Assembly: GCA_003451675.1 (NCBI GenBank)
Contig: DMCY01000053.1
Location: 34,864 to 98,863 of the forward strand
Length of the DNA: 64,000 bases
Direction of reading: 5' to 3'
Source: Candidatus Atribacteria bacterium
GTDB taxonomy: Bacteria > Atribacterota > JS1 > SB-45 > 34-128
Part shown: positions 52,443 through 62,589 of the stretch, piece after piece
Layout: the number at the start of each line of letters is the position of its first letter
Numbering within the stretch: the first letter of the stretch is position 1
Made by a program: the position numbers and the translations under genes
Notes under the pieces: model-generated
What the model saw: only the letters and a program-made list of their open reading frames with translations
The model's database searches: none
What the model was told of the DNA's origin: nothing

Positions 52443-53786
52443 TTATATAATCATTTTTAATTTTTCTTCTAAGCTTTCATGTGAAAAATATTTTCTTCCT
52501 AATTGGAAATTTCCTTCAACCATCTTTTCTCTGTAATCTTTATCTATAAGTAATTTTATACATTCCCCGGCAGCACGCTTTATTACTCCTTTACTCACCT
52601 TTGCCAGACCGTATTTATCAAGCTCGTATTTGTCGCCTAAAGAAATGACCTTAAACCCTTTTTCTTTGATATCTTCTTTATAAACATCATACTCAAATAC
52701 TAACATCGGTTTTTTGGCAAATAAACCTTCTAAAAACTGATTTCCCCATCCCTCCTGAATACTCGGATAGGTTATTATATCTGCAAAAACATACGTATCC
52801 CATAAGGAATATATCTTATTATTGTTTTTTGTACACCTTGAATGTTCAACCAGATTATTGACAAACAGCAATTCTACATTGCTTTTTTTGGCTCTGGTTT
52901 TAAGCCTCTCAACATAATCATCTGCAGTCTCTATCATCCCCGCTAAAACGAGTACGATCCTGCTATCCTCTTTAAAACTTTTGCCATTATATAATTTTGC
53001 TTCTTCAAGTATTTTCCTATTCTCCTCTTTCTGCATCTCCCCAACTACATCTATTGCCAGTTCAATTGCTTTTCTATTTGTTACCCTGGTTGCCTGTAAC
53101 ATAAGAATATCATTATCTTTAATGCCTAATTTTTTTCTAAAATCTTTATTGTAATTATCAGTCTCCCATAACTTCTCATTAAAATCAAATACATTAGGTA
53201 TAATAGTAGAATCTAGATTTCTTCTCACTTTTAATTCTTTTTGAACAATACTATTAATCACCACATGTGAAATCAAATCATCTTTTGGGGGATAGTATTT
53301 ATTTAAGATGTGGCGAACAAAATTACATGTTGGCTGAGAAAAATTATCCCTTTCCCAGTAAAAATCATGATGATGTCCGATACATCTAATACCTAATTCC
53401 TTAATAACATTAACAAACGCCATAGCAGTAGGGATGCTTCTGCCGATTGAAAAAATATTATTGGGAACAATTAAATCTATCTTATTTTCTATTAAGATTT
53501 TTTTCAAAGCTTCTTCAATTTTCAAAGTTTGCCTTCTTATGGCTCTTATTAATTCGTCCTCATCCTGATAATCTTCTAATTTTAAGTAAGCATTTCTTTC
53601 AATTTTCAAATCCTCTTCAAATCTATAATTCATTTCCGGTATAATATAACCATCAGATGTACCTGTACTGCCGGCGATAAAATATACTTTATGCCCCATA
53701 TTTTCTAAAACTTTTTCCCATTTATCCATTTCCAGGGAAACTCCATCAGTTTCGCCAACTCGATAATGACATAATGCTATATTCAT
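52443..53786 (-). CDS. GT4 glycosyltransferase, possibly for mannosylglucosylglycerate-type solutes
   Basis: 447 aa from the ATG at 53786 (Shine-Dalgarno AAGGAAGGA); a longer frame to 53915 would overlap the GH38 gene and is unlikely. MNIALCHYRVGETDGVSLEMDKWEKVLENMGHKVYF is the donor/acceptor-binding head of a GT-B fold, followed by PNNIFSIG, GHHHDFYWER, and a GT4 C-terminal motif YPSIQEGWGNQFLEGLFAKKP (ExxxxxxxE). HYRVGETDGVSLEM-like heads occur in transferases linked to glycosylglycerate synthesis in thermophiles; substrate here is inferred from context. Confidence 0.75.
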   Translation of the reverse strand: MNIALCHYRVGETDGVSLEMDKWEKVLENMGHKVYFIAGSTGTSDGYIIPEMNYRFEEDLKIERNAYLKLEDYQDEDELIRAIRRQTLKIEEALKKILIENKIDLIVPNNIFSIGRSIPTAMAFVNVIKELGIRCIGHHHDFYWERDNFSQPTCNFVRHILNKYYPPKDDLISHVVINSIVQKELKVRRNLDSTIIPNVFDFNEKLWETDNYNKDFRKKLGIKDNDILMLQATRVTNRKAIELAIDVVGEMQKEENRKILEEAKLYNGKSFKEDSRIVLVLAGMIETADDYVERLKTRAKKSNVELLFVNNLVEHSRCTKNNNKIYSLWDTYVFADIITYPSIQEGWGNQFLEGLFAKKPMLVFEYDVYKEDIKEKGFKVISLGDKYELDKYGLAKVSKGVIKRAAGECIKLLIDKDYREKMVEGNFQLGRKYFSHESLEEKLKMII

Positions 53787-53892
53787 ATTATCCTTCCTTT
53801 GTGTAATAATTCTATATCCCCTCATGACTTTCATAATCAAAAAATAATATACCAAATAAATTGCAAATTTTTTTATCTTATCAAAACTATAT

Positions 53893-56538
53893 TTATTTAC
53901 GCAATAATACTTCAAAAATAATAGTCTTTATCTCCTTTGGCTTAACTTCTATTTTGACTCCATTATTATATACTAATTTTTCTTCATAACTTTCATCCAG
54001 CTTACCCAGGTAAACTTTATTTACATCAAATTCTAATTTAATCTTTCCAATAGTCACTTTATCGGTAGGATTATAAACCCTGATTAGCAATTTATCTTTG
54101 AACTCATGTTTTTTAATAGCGCTGATCTCTAAATGGTCACCTTCTAATTGAATAAAACTATATTTATCTGATAGATTTCCTGGTTGATTTTCTAATTGTT
54201 TAGTTACTACTTTGGTCTTGTACTGTTTTGTCTTATGAGAAATACGGGCATCATCCCAACTGCCCTGATGAGGTATAATAGCATAAGAAAAAATATTTTC
54301 TCCTAAACATTGTGCTTCTGGGGTGGCAAATGAAGGACCAGCATTTCCTTTTTTATATTCCAGATCTCCCCGTGATAACCAGCCTACACTACGAACTAAA
54401 GTTAAAGCTATAGTATTATTATCAGGAATTATCTCGTATTCAGGTAGTCCCCGATTCAGTACTGCCAGTCCATATTCTTTATTATTAATATCTATGAATC
54501 CTGAATTATGAGCAGTTTTATAAGCTTTTTCTTTCCAGCCTTCACTATCAGATACATTAATGGAACGCTTTACTACATCAAAATGACCATCAGCATAAAC
54601 ATAATCGCTTTTAATAGCAGTGGGAAATTCTACTTGTAAACGATGATCACAGACTCTATTATTAAATTTGGTTTTAAATTCTATTCTCTGAATCTCACTA
54701 TATAATTTTATTTCAGATTCAAGAGGACACTCTATCATCTTATCTGCTCGGGATTTTCTATCAGGGTTTAATCCCACTGGCAACATCATCTTTCCCGATA
54801 CCTTTAAAGTAGCTTCAGATGGACCTACATCCTGAATACTAAGATTATCCAATTGACTAATTATTATTTCATCATTTAAGGGAGGAGAATAAGTGTATTC
54901 ATCACCTGCATCTCCACCATCTATAAATCTATGGCAATTCTTAAAAACTTTATTATTTAACTTATCTACAATAGTTAATGTTCGGTTAGCTTCAACAATT
55001 ATTTTGTAATATTTATTTTCAATGTAATCTCTACCGGCTCTTATATCAGTCTCATATTCTTTGGAGGTCATTAAATTATTAATTGCCTTAACTATAAATA
55101 TTTTATAACCACAGGCAGGAATGTCTTTAGCGGTAAAAGATATATCAGCATAATTAACTTCTAAAAATTGAGGAACCTTAAAAGGATTAAAAATAATTTT
55201 ATAATCTGCTCCATATCCTTTTAATTGATAAGGAATCTCTTCCCTTTGTGTATTTAAAACCTTCACTCGATTTAAGTTAATCTCTTGGGGGAATTTAATC
55301 CTTACCTCTACATTCTCATCTATGAAATAAGGAAGAGGGTTAAAGACCAAAAGAGCCAACTCATCTTTATTTAAATAATTAATCTTAATCTTTCCTGTAA
55401 TATAATCTAAATTTTTATTGATTACCCCTTGGGCGATCTGTTTGGACCAATCAAAGCGGGTCATCATCTCTTTATGTACCTGATCTATACTGCAGCCACA
55501 GATACTATCATGGGGATGATTTTTTAATAACCATTTCCAGCTGGTCCAGATTAAATTTTGGGGATAATCTTTGCCTAACAGCCAAGCCAGAGAAGCAGTC
55601 GGTTCAGCCCAATTTTTTAAAAGGATTTCACACCTTTCATTAGCTTGTTTGATATACATACGGGATGAATATACACTCTGTAAAATATGAGTATCTTTGC
55701 CTGATCTAAATTCACCGCTAATTTTATTAAGATTAGATTTTACAGTCTCTTTAGCATAATCTATATATTCTTCCAGGTTCCCTTGTTTTATCTCAACATC
55801 TATAAAACGTTTATTTAACTCTTTTACTAAAAGAGGTATAAGGGGTTGAGCTTCCAAATGATCAACACCATTTAATAATAATAGCGATTTTGAGGTTTCT
55901 CGAGATAATAAATCTTCAATTGCCTCTTTTATTAGCTTATAGGCTTGGTCTACATCCTCGGGTAAACTCATAGCATTACAATAACCGACTTTGGGTAGAT
56001 GAACAGCAAAAAGCTCTGTACCATCAGGTCCTTGCCAGATAAATTCATTCCCTTGACTCTGGTCATATTCTATACCCCGCCAGAAAATAATATTATCAAT
56101 TCCAAAACCTTTTAAGATCTGAGGCATCTGGGATATATGGCCGAAAGGGTCGGGTATATAACCGATCTTCATTACTCTGCCGAACTCAGAGGCAATCTTA
56201 TGACCTAAAAGTAGATTTCTTATAATTGATTCTGCACTCACCAGAAATTCATCAGGGAGAACATACCAGGGACCAACATGAATTTTGCCTTCAGTGATAT
56301 ATTTTTTTAGAATTCCCCTTTTTTCGGGATGAACTTCCAGGTAATCTTCCAGAACAATAGTCTGACCATCTAAGGTAAAATCACTAAATGTTTTATCATT
56401 TTCTAAAATATCGATTAAATTATCTACCAAATTAATTAATCTAACTCTAAATTGTTGAAATGTTTGATACCATTCTCTATCCCAATGGGTATGAGGTACA
56501 ATGAATGCCTTGTATTGCTTTTTATTAATCTTAGCCAA
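53893..56538 (-). CDS. GH38 alpha-mannosidase (MngB-like)
   Basis: 881 aa. VPHTHWDREWYQTF at residues 15-28 holds zinc ligands H16-x-H18 and D20, as in GH38. The nucleophile region is GYIPDPFGHISQMPQIL (D near 130), and HPHDSICGCSIDQVHKEM holds further zinc and active-site residues. The middle and C-terminal beta domains are complete. MngB-type enzymes hydrolyse mannosylglycerate or its phosphate; others cleave alpha-mannosyl oligosaccharides. Cytosolic, no signal peptide. It is the second gene after the CdaR regulator. Confidence 0.9.
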   Translation of the reverse strand: MAKINKKQYKAFIVPHTHWDREWYQTFQQFRVRLINLVDNLIDILENDKTFSDFTLDGQTIVLEDYLEVHPEKRGILKKYITEGKIHVGPWYVLPDEFLVSAESIIRNLLLGHKIASEFGRVMKIGYIPDPFGHISQMPQILKGFGIDNIIFWRGIEYDQSQGNEFIWQGPDGTELFAVHLPKVGYCNAMSLPEDVDQAYKLIKEAIEDLLSRETSKSLLLLNGVDHLEAQPLIPLLVKELNKRFIDVEIKQGNLEEYIDYAKETVKSNLNKISGEFRSGKDTHILQSVYSSRMYIKQANERCEILLKNWAEPTASLAWLLGKDYPQNLIWTSWKWLLKNHPHDSICGCSIDQVHKEMMTRFDWSKQIAQGVINKNLDYITGKIKINYLNKDELALLVFNPLPYFIDENVEVRIKFPQEINLNRVKVLNTQREEIPYQLKGYGADYKIIFNPFKVPQFLEVNYADISFTAKDIPACGYKIFIVKAINNLMTSKEYETDIRAGRDYIENKYYKIIVEANRTLTIVDKLNNKVFKNCHRFIDGGDAGDEYTYSPPLNDEIIISQLDNLSIQDVGPSEATLKVSGKMMLPVGLNPDRKSRADKMIECPLESEIKLYSEIQRIEFKTKFNNRVCDHRLQVEFPTAIKSDYVYADGHFDVVKRSINVSDSEGWKEKAYKTAHNSGFIDINNKEYGLAVLNRGLPEYEIIPDNNTIALTLVRSVGWLSRGDLEYKKGNAGPSFATPEAQCLGENIFSYAIIPHQGSWDDARISHKTKQYKTKVVTKQLENQPGNLSDKYSFIQLEGDHLEISAIKKHEFKDKLLIRVYNPTDKVTIGKIKLEFDVNKVYLGKLDESYEEKLVYNNGVKIEVKPKEIKTIIFEVLLRK

Positions 56539-56726
56539 TTTAATTTTCTCCTTTCTTTTTTTCTCTTTTGTTGGTCAGAAAGTTTTCTTAGTTTTATTAT
56601 ATAATTTCCTCCTTAGTCCTTATTCATTTTTAATTTCTTTAATCATATGCTTCTAAAATAAGCAAAACTTAAAATATTCTGCAGAATAAATTTAATAGTA
56701 GTTAGTACAACTTAAGATTATTTAAA

Positions 56727-57953
56727 CTAATTACTTCCTTGATATATCCTCATTTTTAAAGCTAACCTCAGTTGTACAGCATCATCAAATTTTTTAGGGT
56801 CTAAACCGGTTATCTCTTTAACTCTTCTTAATCTATAAAGTAAAGTATTGCGATGTACATAGATAGCTTGAGCAGTTTTTGAAATACTTAAATTATTATC
56901 AAAAAAGGCTTTTAAAGTTTCTAGCAATGTTTCGTTTATTTTCTTCTCTTTATTATTTTTTGTAGAATAAATAGTTTTTCCCATAAATTCTTGCTGACTT
57001 TCTTCTCTTATCTCCGCTAACAGCTTGCCTACGCCCAGATTGTCTACATGATAAATATCTCCCGCTCCTTCCAATCTAGTCCCTACATCTAACGCCTGGG
57101 TAGCTTCTTTAAATGATTTATTTAAACCCTGAATACCTCCACGATATTCTCCGATTCCGATGGTCACTTTAAATTTCATCTGCTGAGAAATGGTATCTTT
57201 TATTCTCTTTCCAATTCTAAATAATTTTTTTCTTAGAATTTCATCTGAATCTTTAAGATTAATAGTTTTCAGAACTACAAATCTATCTCCCCCCGTATAA
57301 GATACAATTTCCTGAGGGGTATCCACAAATATCCCTTGAATAGTTTTTAATACATCATTCTTTAATCTTTGTAAATGAATTTCTCCTTCTTTCGACCCTT
57401 TGAATGCCTGCAAACTCTGTTTAGCGGTCTTTTCAAACTGATAAATATCCATAACTAAGGCTACTCGAGGAATTAGGATATCATACCCCACAATTTGCCC
57501 TCGAGTTAAAAATAAATCTGAATCATTTCCAATTCTTCCGGAGATTAGATCGTGAATAAAATTTTCCTGAGCCTGTTTTTCTAATTGTATTTCTTTTAAT
57601 AAAAATTCCTGCTGTAACATCATCTCTACAGTCATTTTAATTACTTCGCCAAAAGGGCTAACTTCATTTGGTTCACCGGTAATACCCACTACTCCTATAA
57701 TTTTGTTATTATGTTCTATGGGGAGATTAATTCCTGGCTTTGCCCCTACTAAATTATTTATATCTTTGGAATAAATCTCCATTTTTTTTCCTTCCTTAAT
57801 TACCTGGGCTGCCCCCTCATGAAATTGGTTCAAACGGCTTTTGTCGCCAGAACCGATAATCACGCCATTCTCATCCATAATATTAATATTTTTCCTTAAA
57901 ATGCCCATAGTTCTCTCTACGATATTCTGAGCAAGTTTATGGGTAATCTTCAT
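56727..57953 (-). CDS. CdaR-type sugar diacid/glycerate-responsive transcriptional regulator
   Basis: 408 aa. The N-terminal diacid-recognition domain (residues 1-135) has LAQNIVERTMGILRKNINIMDENGVIIGSGD and INLPIEHNNKIIGVVGITGEPNEVSPFGEVI. A degenerate GGDEF-like middle (KVTIGIGEYRGGIQGLNKSFKEATQAL) and a C-terminal PucR-type HTH (SISKTAQAIYVHRNTLLYRLRRVKEITG, about 355-385) follow. In E. coli CdaR responds to sugar diacids and glycerate, which fits a glycosylglycerate locus where glycerate is released. It is the first gene of the minus-strand sugar region. Confidence 0.9.
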   Translation of the reverse strand: MKITHKLAQNIVERTMGILRKNINIMDENGVIIGSGDKSRLNQFHEGAAQVIKEGKKMEIYSKDINNLVGAKPGINLPIEHNNKIIGVVGITGEPNEVSPFGEVIKMTVEMMLQQEFLLKEIQLEKQAQENFIHDLISGRIGNDSDLFLTRGQIVGYDILIPRVALVMDIYQFEKTAKQSLQAFKGSKEGEIHLQRLKNDVLKTIQGIFVDTPQEIVSYTGGDRFVVLKTINLKDSDEILRKKLFRIGKRIKDTISQQMKFKVTIGIGEYRGGIQGLNKSFKEATQALDVGTRLEGAGDIYHVDNLGVGKLLAEIREESQQEFMGKTIYSTKNNKEKKINETLLETLKAFFDNNLSISKTAQAIYVHRNTLLYRLRRVKEITGLDPKKFDDAVQLRLALKMRIYQGSN

Positions 57954-58650
57954 CGATTGCCACCTCTCTTTAAATAAAATTCGTATCTCGGTATTTAGTT
58001 AGCTGGTTAGTTAGTTAACTGGTTATTTGGTTCATTAGTTATCCGGTTTGCCTGTTAACCAGTTTATCGATTATTAATAGTTTCAAGCTACAAGTTAAGA
58101 TGATTACTTTACACTAACCATAGTCTCGTATCTCGTATATAGTATCGAGTATCGCGTCAAGAAAGAGAAAGAAAAATACCATTCTACTTTTTATCTACCT
58201 CAATAAAGTTTATATCGGCAAATTGTCTTTTATAATTAGCTTATTCGACAAAATAAGTAAAAATCCTTCTTTAATTATATATGCTGATTTAAAAATTACA
58301 ACATTAGGCAGGTGAGATGGCTGTCTTAATAGTTAGTTGGCTAAAAGTTTTCCAATTAGCTGGTTCATTGGTCTTGTTTCGGGCAGACACAAGATCTGCC
58401 CCTACTTGTAACTCGCAACTTGCATCTTGCAACTATTTTCTTTTTTGTTTTTTCTTACTAAATACTATTCGCTATTCACTAACGACTAATTTAATTGGGT
58501 AATCGGTAAATTAATTATAAATATTTTTATAAAAAAAGAGGATTTTTAAAAATAATGTTGAATATATAAGTATTAAGTATAAATTCTTTTAGTATTTCTT
58601 CGATTTTATCCGTAAAGTTATAAAATATTAAAAAAGAAAGGATGGTAAAT
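57954..58650. other. Intergenic region with degenerate word repeats
   Basis: Divergent promoter region between CdaR and the TPR gene. It contains TTAGTTAGCTGGTTAGTTAG and GTATCGAGTATCGCG type word repeats (58000-58160), and a GGGCAGACACAAGATCTGCCC palindrome (58382-58401). There is also an AT-rich stretch that should hold the two promoters, with a CTTAT-N7-ATAAG imperfect dyad near 58240-58256. I see no RNA gene. Confidence 0.4.
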
Positions 58651-59760
58651 ATGTATAGAGAAAATTTGAAATTAAGTTTTGTAATCTTTTTAGTAATTTT
58701 ATTAGCCCTTTTTACTACCACTGTCTTCGCCAGCAGTGAAACAGAAAAATTATTGCAAGAAATTATAGAAGGAAAAAACGCGAAACCTGATATCTTCACT
58801 TTCATCAATATGGGAAACTTTTATTGTTCATTAGATCTATATGAACCCGCGGAAAAAGAATACGAAAAAGCCTTAGGTTTAGATAAAACAAATATATTGG
58901 CCAGGATAAATCAGAGTTATGCTTTGTACAAAATAGGAGAAAAGGAATTAGCTCTTACTAAATTAACTCAAATTATTATCGAAGACCCCAATAATGCCTT
59001 TGCCTATTTTGTAAAGGGAATGATATACAAAGATACGTTCGAGTATGATCTGGCAATAATAGAATACGAAAAAGTTGCTGAACTCATTCCCCAAAATGAC
59101 AAGCTTATTTCCGAATTAGCCCAGCTCTACCAGGATAATGACCAACTAATTAAAGCTACGGAAACATATATAAAATTGGGTAAACTTAAACCCAGCCCTT
59201 ATATCCTGGACAATTTTTTAGCTTACCAGGAAAGTGCTGCTTGTTATTTAAATTTAGGTGATTACTACAGCAGTGTGGGAAGCATTGATCAAGCTGTATC
59301 TGCCTATAATAAAGCCACACAATTTAGCGATGATGAACGGTCAATAGCTATAGCATATTATCGATTAGGACTTATTGAATTAAAAGGTAAAGAATATGAA
59401 CAGGCGATAATGAAAAAAACTTTATCCCAAAAAACTTATCCCCTATATATAAAAGATTTTACCTTTGATAATTTTGCCCAAGCCTTCATTGAAATAGGAG
59501 ATATGCATTATAATGCAGGAGACCTTCTAAAAGCTCATAAAAACTATGAGCTGGCTCTTCAGTTAGCGGATTCAAATTATATTCTTTCTGAAGCACATTA
59601 TAAATTAGGCTTAGCTTATTACCGCAGCCAGGATTATGAAAATGCAGTAAGAGAAGGAGAAATTGCCTTAAGTCTAAATCCCGAATATTTATCTGACCAA
59701 CAAAGATTAATAGATCTTCTAATTGCTAACTCCTGGTCTAATCTTACTAAGAAAGAATAA
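58651..59760 (+). CDS. Secreted TPR-repeat protein
   Basis: 369 aa from the ATG at 58651, chosen over 58642 because AAAGGA lies 8 nt before it. The signal peptide is about residues 1-28 (LSFVIFLVILLALFTTTVFASS). At least seven TPR motifs follow (FINMGNFYCSLDLYEPAEKEYEKALGLDK, ARINQSYALYKIGEKELALTKL, AYFVKGMIYKDTFEYDLAIIEYEKVAELIP, AYYRLGLIELKGKEYEQAI, AHYKLGLAYYRSQDYENAVREGEIALSLNP). It should act as a periplasmic or extracytoplasmic scaffold. Partner unknown. Confidence 0.8.
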   Translation: MYRENLKLSFVIFLVILLALFTTTVFASSETEKLLQEIIEGKNAKPDIFTFINMGNFYCSLDLYEPAEKEYEKALGLDKTNILARINQSYALYKIGEKELALTKLTQIIIEDPNNAFAYFVKGMIYKDTFEYDLAIIEYEKVAELIPQNDKLISELAQLYQDNDQLIKATETYIKLGKLKPSPYILDNFLAYQESAACYLNLGDYYSSVGSIDQAVSAYNKATQFSDDERSIAIAYYRLGLIELKGKEYEQAIMKKTLSQKTYPLYIKDFTFDNFAQAFIEIGDMHYNAGDLLKAHKNYELALQLADSNYILSEAHYKLGLAYYRSQDYENAVREGEIALSLNPEYLSDQQRLIDLLIANSWSNLTKKE

Positions 59761-59823
59761 AATCGTATATCGTAAAGATAGCGTAGAGCGTATAGCGTAT
59801 AGAAATACAGTAATAAGCAATAT

Positions 59824-59880
59824 GTAGGGGCTTGATTCATCAAGCCCGTAAAACTCGGGTCGGATAAATCCGTCTCCTAC
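59824..59880. repeat. GTAGGGGCTTGATTCATCAAG...CCTAC repeat
   Basis: Copy of the class at 37865-37922. The gene-free stretch 59761-60093 otherwise holds GTATAGCGTATAG and AATTGGTAAATTGGTAAATT word repeats. Confidence 0.6.
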
Positions 59881-60093
59881 AAAAAAACTAAAAATAAATA
59901 CAGATTCTTTATTTCATTCTCTCTATTAAAAAGAGATTAAAGGTAAAGTTAAATAAAGTTAAAATTGTAAAAGAAAAATATTTTATCGTAATACTATACA
60001 CTAAACGCTGTACGCTAATCATATGCTATTTACTATCGACTTATTTAATTGGTGAATTGGTAAATTGGTAAATTAATAAATCGAGGTGAAAAA

Positions 60094-61089
60094 ATGAAAG
60101 CGAATAAAATAATTAACGGTTTAACTTTATTACTTATAGGAATAATCCTTTTAGCAAACACTTTAAATATATTAGAGTGGTCTGTTTGGTCAAACATAAT
60201 TAAACTCTGGCCTCTGCTTTTGGTAAGTTGGGGTATATCTTTAATCTTAAGAGAAAAAAGCCTTTCCTTCCTGGGTCCGTTAATCATATTCTTAGGAATT
60301 ATTTTAGGAGTAGTGGCAAGTTATATGGGAATTGGTTTGGAAGGAGAAATGGTAAGGGAAGTAAAAACTCTGAGCCGAGAAATAGTTGTCGAAGTCGAAA
60401 AGGCTCCGGAAATCGAAACACCCTCAGAAACCGAAGTTACACCAGAAACCGAATCAACTCAACAAGTGGAAATATCTCCGGAAGTTAAAGAATATTCTAA
60501 AATAGAAAAAGCTTCAATTAAATTAAAGTTTGATGTGGGGACTCTTAATATAGACGAATCTACCCCCCTACTTTATGAATGTATCTCCCATTACCGCTAT
60601 AAAGAATTTGAACCTTTTGAAAAATATTCTACTACTGAAAAGGAAGCTAACATTCTTATCTATCATTCGTCGGTTAAAGGAAATTCTCGTAACCCTAAAA
60701 ATAAATGGCAGTTAAAATTAAATAATCAACTAATATATGATTTAAATATAGAAACAGGAGCTGTCAATATGGATTGTAACTTATCAGGATTTAAGGTAGA
60801 AAAACTTTACATAGAAAGTGGGGCAAGTAATATTAATTTAGTTATTCCTAAATATAATTCTAAAATAATTATTGATACAGGGGTATCCAATATTGATATT
60901 GCCATTCCTAGAAATGTGGGAACAACAGTAAATATTGATTCGGGAATTGCTATAAAAGATCTTGACGACTTTATTAAGAGAGATAGTATGTATATTTCCA
61001 ATAATTACAACGAATCAGAATTCAAAACAGAGATAGAGATTGATTGTGGAGTTTCTAATATAGATATTGATTATATTGATATTCCTTAA
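60094..61089 (+). CDS. LiaF/LiaI-like membrane protein with toastrack domain
   Basis: 331 aa. The N-terminal membrane domain has three segments: NGLTLLLIGIILLANTLNIL (~8-27), IIKLWPLLLVSWGISLIL (~37-54) and FLGPLIIFLGIILGVVASYMGI (~59-80), typical of the LiaI-LiaF-like region. An acidic linker (~95-130) and a C-terminal beta-rich toastrack (DLNIETGAVNMDCNLSG, LYIESGASNINLVIP, IIDTGVSNIDIAIP, IDCGVSNIDIDYID) follow. Such proteins sense or modulate envelope stress with a sensor kinase; no kinase is adjacent. Shine-Dalgarno GAGGTG. Confidence 0.8.
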   Translation: MKANKIINGLTLLLIGIILLANTLNILEWSVWSNIIKLWPLLLVSWGISLILREKSLSFLGPLIIFLGIILGVVASYMGIGLEGEMVREVKTLSREIVVEVEKAPEIETPSETEVTPETESTQQVEISPEVKEYSKIEKASIKLKFDVGTLNIDESTPLLYECISHYRYKEFEPFEKYSTTEKEANILIYHSSVKGNSRNPKNKWQLKLNNQLIYDLNIETGAVNMDCNLSGFKVEKLYIESGASNINLVIPKYNSKIIIDTGVSNIDIAIPRNVGTTVNIDSGIAIKDLDDFIKRDSMYISNNYNESEFKTEIEIDCGVSNIDIDYIDIP

Positions 61090-61256
61090 GAAGATAAAAA
61101 GTGTATTTTTAAACTAAATTTTTTAAAAGATTATTTTACCATAATCTTAAAAATATATTTACTTGTATTTCGTACTCTAAGAATCTTTTATTCTATGTGA
61201 AAATCTATTTAAAAATTGATATTTGGAATATCAATTGGAATCAGTTTCACTAATCT

Positions 61257-62132
61257 TTATTCTTTCTCTTTTCTTAGGTAGACTACCTGTCTGGGGAAGG
61301 GAATTTCTATTCCTTTTTTATCAAAAGTATCTTTAATTCTTCGTTTAAGTTCTCTTTCTGCTCCCCAATGAGTCATTGGCTTAACTTTAATTGCTATCCT
61401 TAAAATAACATCTGATGAACCGAGAGATAATACTCCTTGAACAATTGGTGGCTCTAAAACAATATCTTTATTCTCTTCAGCCCATTTATCGGCAATTTCT
61501 TCTAAGGCTTTCATTCCTCTTTCTATATCTTGTTCATAAGCTATTCCTACTTCAACAATGGCCCTCATGTACCCTTTATTAAAATTACCAAAACTATTAA
61601 CTTCTCCGTAAGGGATTACTCTTAACTCACCTGAAAATTTCCTTAAATGAATATTCCTTAAACCAACAACTTCCACTGTACCAGAATGTTCTCCTATATT
61701 AACAGAATCTCCTACTGAAATTATCCCCTCAAAAAGTAAAAAGGCACCTGAAATAACATCTTTCACTAGAGATTGTGCACCAAAACCAACTGCTAAACCA
61801 ACAACTCCGGCACTAGCAATAATCGCGGTAGTATCTATTCCTAATTCTCTTAATACTATTACTCCGGTAATAAAATAGATTACATATTTAGAAACACTCT
61901 GCAAAAGCGGAATAAGGGTATTTGCACGAGAAATCTTCTTCTTATAATTTTTAGATTTTTTTAAAGGTGTTAAAGATTTTTCTATAAATTTATTAACTAT
62001 AGATAAAACTAATTTTGCAACGACTACTATTATAATTATAGTTATAAATTTCCCCCACCACAGAATAAGATTTTCCGGACTAAAAATACTTAATACCGCT
62101 TGCCAAAAACTGTTCATATATTGTATAAACAT
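61257..62132 (-). CDS. mscS: MscS-type small-conductance mechanosensitive channel
   Basis: 291 aa. Three transmembrane segments (IIIIVVVAKLVLSIV, LLQSVSKYVIYFITGVIVL, and pore helix IIASAGVVGLAVGFGAQSLVKDVISGAFLLFEG near 105-137), followed by the beta domain VGDSVNIGEHSGTVEVVGLRNIHLRKFSGELRVIPYGEV and the alpha/beta cytosolic vestibule. All family marks are intact. It releases solutes on osmotic downshift, consistent with a compatible-solute economy in the nearby sugar locus. A weak hairpin AAGATTAT/ATAATCTT (about 61127-61150) separates it from the convergent LiaF-like gene. Confidence 0.9.
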   Translation of the reverse strand: MFIQYMNSFWQAVLSIFSPENLILWWGKFITIIIIVVVAKLVLSIVNKFIEKSLTPLKKSKNYKKKISRANTLIPLLQSVSKYVIYFITGVIVLRELGIDTTAIIASAGVVGLAVGFGAQSLVKDVISGAFLLFEGIISVGDSVNIGEHSGTVEVVGLRNIHLRKFSGELRVIPYGEVNSFGNFNKGYMRAIVEVGIAYEQDIERGMKALEEIADKWAEENKDIVLEPPIVQGVLSLGSSDVILRIAIKVKPMTHWGAERELKRRIKDTFDKKGIEIPFPRQVVYLRKEKE

Positions 62133-62387
62133 TTATGTTTCTCCTTTATAAATTATATTGACCGATTCATCAATTTTCCAATTCACCAATTCCCCTATTA
62201 GCCAATTTACCAATATAGCAATTAACCAATTCACTAATTCTTCAATTAGTCGATTAAGATAAAGATTAAGACCAATTTACCGATTAAATTAGTCGATAGC
62301 GAATATTATATTCGTATTGCGTATCGAGTATCGTATGAAAAAAATCAGAATTCGAAACTCAAAACCTCCTTTCATGCTTTTCTGTTA

Positions 62388-62474
62388 TTGCGAGAGAAGT
62401 ACTCGATATTACTTGAGTTCTTCTCTCGCAATCTATGTTTGGGATTGCTTCGTCGCTTCGCTTCTCGCAATGAC
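62388..62474. repeat. Large hairpin repeat TTGCGAGAGAAG...CTTCTCTCGCAA plus GATTGCTTCGTCGCTTCG
   Basis: Perfect 12-bp arms (62388-62399 and 62420-62431) with an additional inner ACTC/GAGT pair, followed by a GGGATTGC...GCAATGACA repeat related to 33170-33216. This is a nested palindromic element. It fills the gene-free stretch 62133-62589 together with CCAATTCACCAATTC word repeats at 62165-62270. Confidence 0.6.
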
Positions 62475-62589
62475 AAAAGAGAAACCTAACGCGAACGAAT
62501 TTATTCTGGCTTCTGACTCCTGACTTCTTTATTCTATTTTCTTAACCAAATAACCGGGTAACCAAATAACTAGCTAACTAATATCAAAT

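Noticed and set aside
58317..58502. Short plus-strand reading frame of 61 codons
   Set aside because: It translates the palindromic repeat and word-repeat sequence and has no family-like features.
58527..58808. Minus-strand frame overlapping the TPR gene start
   Set aside because: It lies antisense to the signal-peptide region of a well supported gene and shows no domain.
62317..62523. Short plus-strand reading frame of 68 codons
   Set aside because: It consists of the hairpin repeat at 62388-62474 read through; there is no Shine-Dalgarno support.
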